A stretch of 64,000 nucleotides of DNA. Origin: Ctena decussata (taxonomy: Eukaryota > Mollusca > Bivalvia > Lucinida > Lucinidae). The DNA lies in contig OZ022499.1 in the NCBI GenBank assembly GCA_963989385.1, forward strand, positions 55,261,437 through 55,325,436. The letters run 5' to 3'. The position numbers were made by a program, and so were the translations under genes. Below the pieces are notes generated by a model. That model was not told where the DNA came from and made no database searches. It was given only the letters and a program-made list of their open reading frames with translations. Positions 58,052-64,000 of the stretch are shown in pieces; within the stretch, counting starts at the first letter, position 1; each line of letters opens with the position of its first letter.

Positions 58052-59209
58052 TTATTTCTCTACTAATGACAGTCCTTCTGTTTCACTGTCATAGATATAT
58101 GCGTCTCTATTTATTATAAGTTTGTCATACTTAAGATGAGCATCTTTGCCCTCTGACAACGCTTTCTTCAAGAAGGGTCTTAAGTCATTTCTAGCTTTCA
58201 TTACTCTCGAGGGAAAATCCTCGCTGATGTGTATATCTCTTCGAAATTCGTTATCATGGTCATTCTCAGGATCAGCATTTTCATTTTCTTCGGACACTAT
58301 CTCTTGCTGAGCACCAGATTCGGATTGTCTTAGGTTCTTTCTTTTCTGTCTGTAGGTTTTGAGTACCCTGTCTCTATCCTTGTAAAATGAAAACTTAGCA
58401 ATAATTGGACGAGGTTTTTCCCTACTCGGTATTCTATGTGCGCGCTCGATACTAACATCTGCATCATTCATGCCGAGATCTTTACTTATATACTCTCTAA
58501 CTGTTTTTTCAGTATCTTCCCAAGTCTCACTTTGCATCTCGTCAACACCATATAGCCTTAAATTTTCTCTTCTTGACTGAGCTTCTAAATGTTCACACTT
58601 TTCTTGACTAATTTTCAAATCTTTCTCTAGAGTCTCAACTCTCTTATTCAGTGACAGTATTGAACTATTCATATTTCTATTACTCTCTTCTAATCTCTGA
58701 TTGGACTCCTTTACCTGATTAAGGGATTGTTCAAACTGATTGAACCTATGTTCCATATTTCTCACGCTACCTTGTACATTTAGCATAATTGATTTAAGTT
58801 CTTCTATGCCAGTTTCATCGCTCCTTCTTACTCCTTGCTGAGAACTTACTTGATTCGCTGAGCCAGGACTTCCAAACCATGCATTTATTTGTGGTTGACC
58901 AGTTGATGTATTAAGTTGACTCTGTTGATTATACTGACTATTAGAATTAGAGCTACTTCTTAATGACCGATGACTATTTTCATAACTTGGGGTCCCACGA
59001 CCTCGACCCGAACCACCTCTATTTGAACTACCACCTGTTGGTGGACCTGGATTAGTCTCAATACACTCGGCAGCTAACAATAGGAACAGCAAAATGCGTA
59101 TACACAGGCAAACACCTCCAACCCGCAGGGTATCAACTCTACATCTTGTCTTTACAGGCTGAGAGAACGTGCCAATACTGTGCCTCCATTGTACTATGTC
59201 GATTCCCAT
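58052..59209 (-). CDS. LINE ORF1: 2A-like N-terminus, coiled coil and L1-type RNA-binding domain
   Basis: This is a 385-residue nucleic-acid chaperone-like protein that would coat the element RNA. The start is secure: ATG with an in-frame TAA three codons upstream. Residues 31-47 are hydrophobic (CLCIRILLFLLLAA) and lead straight into ECIETNPGP (48-56), a 2A-like motif whose canonical aspartate is cysteine here. If it works, the ribosome would skip between G55 and P56. Residues 57-130 are rich in S, G, N and Q. Residues 135-211 form a long heptad-like coiled coil. Residues 213-295 (RRENLRLYGV to AKFSFYKDRDRVLK) match the RRM-like domain of L1 ORF1 proteins. The tail is acidic, then basic. The stop is TAA at 58052, in frame with ORF2. 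Confidence 0.9.
   Translation of the reverse strand: MGIDIVQWRHSIGTFSQPVKTRCRVDTLRVGGVCLCIRILLFLLLAAECIETNPGPPTGGSSNRGGSGRGRGTPSYENSHRSLRSSSNSNSQYNQQSQLNTSTGQPQINAWFGSPGSANQVSSQQGVRRSDETGIEELKSIMLNVQGSVRNMEHRFNQFEQSLNQVKESNQRLEESNRNMNSSILSLNKRVETLEKDLKISQEKCEHLEAQSRRENLRLYGVDEMQSETWEDTEKTVREYISKDLGMNDADVSIERAHRIPSREKPRPIIAKFSFYKDRDRVLKTYRQKRKNLRQSESGAQQEIVSEENENADPENDHDNEFRRDIHISEDFPSRVMKARNDLRPFLKKALSEGKDAHLKYDKLIINRDAYIYDSETEGLSLVEK
59042..59068 (-). other. 2A-like ribosome-skipping motif in ORF1
   Basis: The codons spell ECIETNPGP. Known 2A sequences read D(V/I)ExNPGP, so all key residues except the aspartate (here C49) are present. The 15-residue hydrophobic run just before it is also usual for 2A sequences at the N-terminus of LINE ORF1 proteins, where it can act as a signal-like sequence. 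Activity is not provable from sequence. Confidence 0.6.
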
Positions 59210-59460
59210 TTCAAATTATCGAACCACACCTTACAGTAATTATACTGCTACTGATCCCAGCCTCCACCACAAAGCCTTTAACACACGCTCTTCGTTACTA
59301 ATGTTGTAAATCGAACGCAGCCTTCCAGTACAATTTGCCAGTACCCGTCGCAAATACACTGCACTTCTAGAGATTCCCCATCGGCGCCCCTTTATATGAA
59401 ACCAGCGTAACGACTGAGTATGTAGTTGCACTAAGCTGGTACCCGGATTAAATATATAAA

Positions 59461-60607
59461 CCTATTTTAGAGTGTCTTTAGGGGTAATTTTCAATATTGG
59501 CACAATCAACAGCTATATAAAAATGTCATCAAAGAGCATATTATCCGTCTATTATTCAAAAGTTACTCACTGGTCACAATCCAAATACTTAAATCCATCA
59601 TCCAATAAGTTCCAAGACACAAAAAAGTTCATTCAACATCAAAATTAAATCATAAATTGTCAGGGATATAAACATGTATTTTATCCGTGGCGCACTCGAT
59701 CGCTCATATCAGTATTATTGTAAGGATACATGAAGCATGCATATGTATAGGTCGGTCGCGCTATATTGGCAATGTTTTGTTTACATTTTTAATGTCAACA
59801 GAACCTGTACTATCATTACCGTGTAGTTCATGTAACTTTTTGATCTATGTCATAATGGTTCATTACAGTTAACTGGCAGTTCTCATTTATCTAAATGACA
59901 CTTTTTGAAAGCCTAAAGACAGGAACTGCCTCTAGTTTAAGAAAATATCATTGATAACAAAATTGGTAACAAAATTATTCAAAATTTATTCTTTCATTCC
60001 CTTGAGTTGGATAAGCTGAACTCTGCTATATAAACAATCAGTCACCAAATCAAAATAAACACAAAACAATAACATTGCCAACTTATCGCGACCGGACTAT
60101 ACAGTGTTTTCACAACCGCCTCGGCCGATCATGTCTGATCCCCTCCAAAACATATACATAGAGAATACCATGTTAGTGTCTTTTGATATCAAGTTTGTCA
60201 GGCGAGACCAGAAATAGCGTAGGAATGGCGAGGCTTGGTTTTCTATTGGACTAGTACAACTAAGGCGACTAACGACTAAAGACTAAACGCTATGCCAAAA
60301 ACTAACGACGGCGGATTGTCTGACAACTTTGCGAAAACGAAATTCCCGACTTCAGAAACCTTTGGTGGCATATATATGGTCTCTAAGTTCGTGAACAAAG
60401 TTTTCCAGTTTCTTTCTTGAATAGTGATAAAATAATAAATCACAACCCCTTCTTTTCAAATAAAGCAAAAAAGGAAAACGAGCTAGATCCGCCACGCTCT
60501 GTTATTTATTTAACCGTGTCCAATGACGTGTATTTCACCGTTGTGCATAGTTGTACATCTTTACTAAAATGAGTTGTTGTTATTCATTTGTGTGATTGAT
60601 ATTTGGG
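59461..60607. other. non-coding stretch, nothing recognised
   Basis: AT-rich. No repeat family or gene is recognised. CGACTAA-like words recur near 60255-60290. Confidence 0.35.
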
Positions 60608-60613
60608 TTGAAA

Positions 60614-60721
60614 ATGGCTGAACAAGCCAGTGGAACAAGCATGAGTAGGATGAAAATTCGAGTGGAAAAGTCCTCCGAGGGCGAGAAAGCCTCGGAATGT
60701 TTTCTACCTCTAGTGGGTTAA
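60614..60721 (+). other. possible short first coding exon
   Basis: A 35-codon frame opens at AAAATGG (good initiation context) and reads MAEQASGTSMSRMKIRVEKS, then SEGEKASECFLPLVG, before TAA. CTA|GTGGGT at 60713 could be a splice donor that would let the frame continue. The composition (hydrophilic, low in rare residues) looks protein-like, but I do not recognise the protein and no second exon is visible before the window becomes repeats. Confidence 0.22.
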
Positions 60722-60907
60722 CTGGGCGGTCGGGTCGGGCGATGGTGATGGGTAGCTTTCAGTCAGTACTGATGCGTCCTACTTATTTTGATTATTTTGG
60801 GGCAAGGACCGGCAGTGCTTGCTATCTTGCAGTAGATACGGGAAGGGTTGTTTGGACGTTTTTCTCTCATCTGTCCTTTCTCCTTTCTCGCCTACTCTCT
60901 GGGAGAC
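60722..60907. other. non-coding spacer
   Basis: No feature is supported. The 78-codon frame at 60697-60933 continues into the SINE target site and looks accidental. Confidence 0.3.
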
Positions 60908-60919
60908 GGCTCGATATAG

Positions 60920-61180
60920 GTTGGTTGATTTGATGCTTAACGTCCACGGTAAACAACTAAGGTCATGTCGGGATGGTCAGTTAACCTAACCACACTATTC
61001 CTGGGCAGGCTTAGACCTCCTAAGCGGTTAACCAGTACTAAGTGCACATACTTTCGCCAGTAACTGACAACTACCCTTCTTGAATCAGCGGAAGGAGAAA
61101 CGAAAGTATGTGGCCAGACCGGGATTCGAACCCAGGACCTCTGACTTACGAGTCAGGTGCCCTACCGATTGCGCTACCCG
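60920..61180 (-). repeat. tRNA-derived SINE with perfect 12 bp target duplication
   Basis: GGCTCGATATAG is present at 60908-60919 and again at 61181-61192, exactly bounding the insert. On the minus strand the head has GGGTAGCGCAATCGGTAG (A box region), CTGACTCGTAAGTCAG (an anticodon-arm-like stem) and a perfect B box GGTTCGAATCC. The body matches the SINE at 32576 (GCTGATTCAAGAAGGG, CAGTTACTGGCGAAAGTA, CATCCCGACATGACC). It ends GGACGTTAAGCATCAAATCA. The intact duplication and boxes suggest a fairly recent insertion. Confidence 0.85.
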
Positions 61181-61446
61181 GGCTCGATATAGACTGAAAT
61201 ACTATCTCAAAGGGCCGTTTAAACATAAACGACCAAACAACTAATTACCTCCCGCTGTCATTGTCGTAAACAAAGAAATATTTTTTTTAAAAAATCCTAC
61301 AACTACATATAGTGCCCTGGTGCAATGGTATGAGAGTCGGATCTGTATATGGGCTCCGGCTGAAAGCAAATATTTTCAAACATCTTAACGCGTTACAGCT
61401 CTTTATTTTCCTTCTCTCACACTCACCTCCTCCCCCCCCCCCCCCC

Positions 61447-61483
<37 letters not shown>

Positions 61484-62231
61484 GAAATTAGACGAAAGTA
61501 AAACGAAATTATCAATGAAATGGTTTCATTAGTTTTCTTCATCACCTCCAGAGCTTTCAATTTTTCTCATTGTATTGCAAAATTTCGTAGCATACGGGGC
61601 AAATCGGGTATTTTGCCAATTCTAGTAAGCTCCTAACAGTGTAGAGCCTATATAAATATACTGCGATAGTGACCTAGCATACACATTTTCCCCAATGCCT
61701 CCAAAAACGGGTCCTTTCCAGCGGTTCCGCGGAACGATTCCATAATAGAACCGTCTGGGTGCCCGAGTCCGTCTGTCATCTGTGTCAAATTCAAAGATAG
61801 TGTGCTCGTTGTATCTGGGATCGGTATCCCACCTAGCCGCCCAAAAACGTGCCTGAGAACGATCGATTGATTGGGGCCTCGGTTTAAATTATTATTTGGA
61901 ATAGAAGAAGAGCGAAACGTCGAAATATATGACAAGAACGCTCATACGAACGGCTAAGCAATGCTTTTGTGTAAAGCGCTCAGTAGACTTACAAGACCAG
62001 CACCACTATCCGAGGTATAGGTCTAAATGCAACATAATTGCATGTAAAACACTTCGAAGAAAGCTTCAGGATAGAATAGAATGACGACATTAGGAGAATA
62101 AGTTGCAGAGTTCTAAATGCGAGTGGGCACTGGGTGACAATTTTTGTCAGATCTGCTTATAAACCCCTCATCCGAACCGCCTCAACGAGGCTGGATGAGG
62201 GACCACAAGCCTGTCAGTTCATCTGCCGTCA
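61181..62231. other. non-coding stretch with poly(C)/poly(A)
   Basis: About 15 C residues and then about 35 A residues lie at 61432-61482. The 95-codon minus-strand frame at 61648-61935 has no recognised domain. I see no gene. Confidence 0.35.
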
Positions 62232-62866
62232 CACTGTGTCTGGGCAGGCTTAGACATACTAAGCGCTTAACCTGGTTACCAATACTGAGTGCACATACTT
62301 CCGCCAGTAACAGACAACTACCCTTGCCGGCGGCCTGCTATTGCAGTCGGCATCGCGTCAGACTGCAGGTCAAGGGGTCCTGAGATCGATTCCCAAACAG
62401 GCCACATAACGCTCGTGGAGACTGATCATGAAATATTTTCTACGGTCATTCTTTCCCTTCTGCTGATTCAAGAAGGGCAGTTGTCAGTTACTGGCGAAAG
62501 TATGTGCACTAAGTACTGGTTAAACGTTTAGGATGTCTAATTAAAATCTTAAAGAGCTTCTTCGAGAGCAGAGAACACATTCGAAAGAAGGAACATGGGT
62601 CATACCATGGAACAGTGTCATGGAACAGTTTGAGTAGGTTAACTGACCGCCTCGACATGACCTTAGCTGTTTACTTGGCCGTAAATACTCAACAAAACAA
62701 ACAAACTCACAACTGCCCTTAAGTCAGCGGAAGGGAGAGAATGAGCGTAGAAAATATTTCATGATCAATCTTCACGACTGTTCTGGGGCCGGGCTGGGAA
62801 CCGAACTCGCGACCCGATGATCTGCAGACCGACGTGCTGCCGACTGCGCTAGACGGCTCGGTAGGA
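62232..62866 (-). repeat. tRNA-derived SINE interrupted by a second SINE
   Basis: The two pieces, about 62232-62325 and 62709-62866, form one minus-strand SINE of the 32576/60920 family. Its head lies in the right piece (minus strand: CCGAGCCGTCTAGCGCAGTC, then AGTTCGGTTCCC). The gap is filled by a plus-strand SINE at 62326-62708. Confidence 0.7.
62326..62708 (+). repeat. nested tRNA-derived SINE
   Basis: The target word ACAACTACCCTT (62314-62325) recurs as ACAACTGCCCTT (62709-62720), one mismatch in twelve, so this SINE inserted into the older minus-strand one. The head reads GCCGGCGGCCTGCTATTGCA with B-box-like GATCGATTCCC. The body contains GCTGATTCAAGAAGGGCAG and CGCCTCGACATGACC. The tail is CTCAACAAAACAAACAAAC. 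Confidence 0.75.
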
Positions 62867-62934
62867 CACATGTCTGAGGGTACCAAACTCTCTGCATAGG
62901 GTAAAGGTGATTTCTAGAATCTCCATGTGTAACG

Positions 62935-63835
62935 CCTTTCGTGCCTGAACTGGTCCTCCATGTGTGAACGAGACCTTTGCATGTAAATGGGCGGGTCATC
63001 AATGAAAACAACGAAAACAACAACAAAAAAACAACAGGTAATGGGAATGAATCTCCTTCAGTGACCGGGTCCTCATGGTCGGAAAAGATTCACCACGTGT
63101 GAACGAAACCGTTATAGGTGAACAAACAAGAAGATGTAAACTTGACCTGCACGTGTGAACATGTATTCTACGTCTGACAGGGCCTCCATGTATAAACATT
63201 TCTGCTTGTTAGAATGGCTTCTCCAGGTGTGGACGAGATCTCCACTTATAAACGGGACGGGACGTGTGAACGAGATAGGTACATATGTATGTATGAACAA
63301 GACATCCACCTGTGCAAAGGTGCTGCACGCTAGATGGAGACCTTCGCGGGTCCTGTATTTTTCAAAGATCCAGCACGTAGAACGGGACATGCAGTCTGAT
63401 TATCCGAGTATGCAAGGGATCGCCACAGGCGAACGGACAATCCAAGGTTGAACGGGTTCTGCGCCTTTGAAGTGTAAACGGGACCTCCACGTGTTAACGG
63501 GATCCGCATGTGAAAAGGAACCTTCATCTGTGAACGGGTCTCCATATGTGATCAGGAACTGCATTTGCAAACAGGACCGCCACCTGTAAATGGATCTTCC
63601 ACGAGTGAACGGACCTCCACATGTGGTATTGGACCGCTACATGTGAACGGGGTCTGCAAAAAGTGAACGACATATGAAAGGCTGTACCTGCGAAAGGGAA
63701 CTACATATGCGAACGGGATGTCCATATAGGAATGGGCTTGGCATTTTTCAGCGGATCCTCCACGTATTAGTGGGACTGTCCATGTGTGAACGAAACGTGA
63801 ATGTATGAACAGGACCTCATTCTGATGTAACATTT
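62935..63835. repeat. minisatellite of a degenerate 19 bp unit
   Basis: Units approximating CCTCCACATGTGAACGGGA follow one another for about 0.9 kb (roughly 45 units). The best run is 63480-63660. Most units differ at several positions, yet the 19 bp step is kept. Open frames on both strands (for example those reading HTW or RGGPV repeatedly) are by-products: a 19-base unit cycles through all three frames. The array stops near 63835. Confidence 0.75.
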
Positions 63836-64000
63836 AGCCGCAGATGCGCAATACGTGAATATTATACAAGTTTCTATCACAAATATTTTTGGACTGTGTT
63901 GACTAGTTTCAAGGAAACATAGCGAGTTGCGACTCTAGACTGACCCTAGACGAATCCCCCCTCCCAAGGAAAAAATGCTATACAAGATTCTAGTTCAGTT

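Larger units (their letters stand above)
54176..59460 (-). mobile_element. APE-type non-LTR retrotransposon (LINE), apparently full coding length
   Basis: On the minus strand it comprises about 250 bp of 5' leader, ORF1, ORF2, about 380 bp of 3' untranslated sequence and a (TTTG)n tail (seen as CAAACAAACAAAC at 54179-54199 on the plus strand). Both long frames are open throughout, so it may be young. No clear target duplication was found, and the 5' end near 59460 is an estimate. The combination of an L1-type ORF1 domain and an ORF2 ending in a CCHC knuckle without RNase H leaves the clade open. An RT phylogeny is required. Confidence 0.9.

Noticed and set aside
61106..61180. Possible tRNA gene with anticodon loop CTCGTAA on the minus strand
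   Set aside because: The acceptor ends do not pair, it is bounded by a SINE target duplication, and the same body follows similar heads elsewhere. It is the head of a SINE.
63112..63833. Several minus-strand frames reading repeated HTW and RGG motifs that look like a repeat protein
   Set aside because: A 19 bp unit shifts frame with each copy, the frames stop and restart in other phases, and the units are too degenerate to be a protein repeat.

Overview
This window looks like non-coding, repeat-rich DNA from a mollusc, most likely a bivalve and perhaps a venerid clam. The evidence is AT-rich sequence with no bacterial gene organisation, tRNA-derived SINEs, an APE-type LINE, and many foldback and tandem-repeat families of kinds I associate with bivalve genomes. 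The species call is inference. No host protein-coding gene can be assigned with confidence. Two short open frames (about 4986-5071 and 60614-60721) could be exons or exon relics, but the evidence is weak.

The only long coding region is a non-LTR retrotransposon on the minus strand at about 54176-59460. ORF1 (58052-59209) has an N-terminal hydrophobic stretch that runs into a 2A-like NPGP motif, then a coiled coil and an L1-type RNA-binding domain. ORF2 (54563-57991 and its in-frame leader) has an APE endonuclease, a reverse transcriptase with a YADD box and a C-terminal CCHC zinc knuckle. ORF1 and ORF2 share one reading frame. A single TAA separates them, and ORF2 has no AUG before the endonuclease domain. 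A fragment of a related LINE lies at 51848-52156, and two short reverse-transcriptase relics lie at about 7400-7612 and 8275-8490.

The rest is a mosaic of mobile DNA. (1) Three Helitron/Helentron-like non-autonomous elements (14772-16682, 25327-27291, and 48795-50138 on the minus strand) each have short subterminal inverted repeats, a tandem-repeat core next to a microsatellite, a 3' hairpin and a CTAG end. (2) Three PIF/Harbinger-like elements (18485-19411, 21253-22385, 44579-46508) are built from degenerate arrays of one short word each. Two have clear TTA or TAA target duplications, one holds a relic of an arginine-rich HARBI1-like N-terminus, and one is a 1.9 kb palindrome. (3) Eight copies of a ~237 bp foldback repeat and four copies of a second ~220 bp foldback repeat are scattered through the window. 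(4) There are several other TIR elements or hairpins, including a pogo-like pair near 10.2-10.75 kb and a 1 kb element at 36651-37672. (5) tRNA-derived SINEs include one bounded by a perfect 12 bp duplication and one nested inside another. (6) A ~0.9 kb array of a degenerate 19 bp unit fills 62935-63835.

The stretches between these elements are AT-rich intergenic or intronic sequence with microsatellites and no supported genes. Nearly all short open frames are chance frames or follow the repeats.
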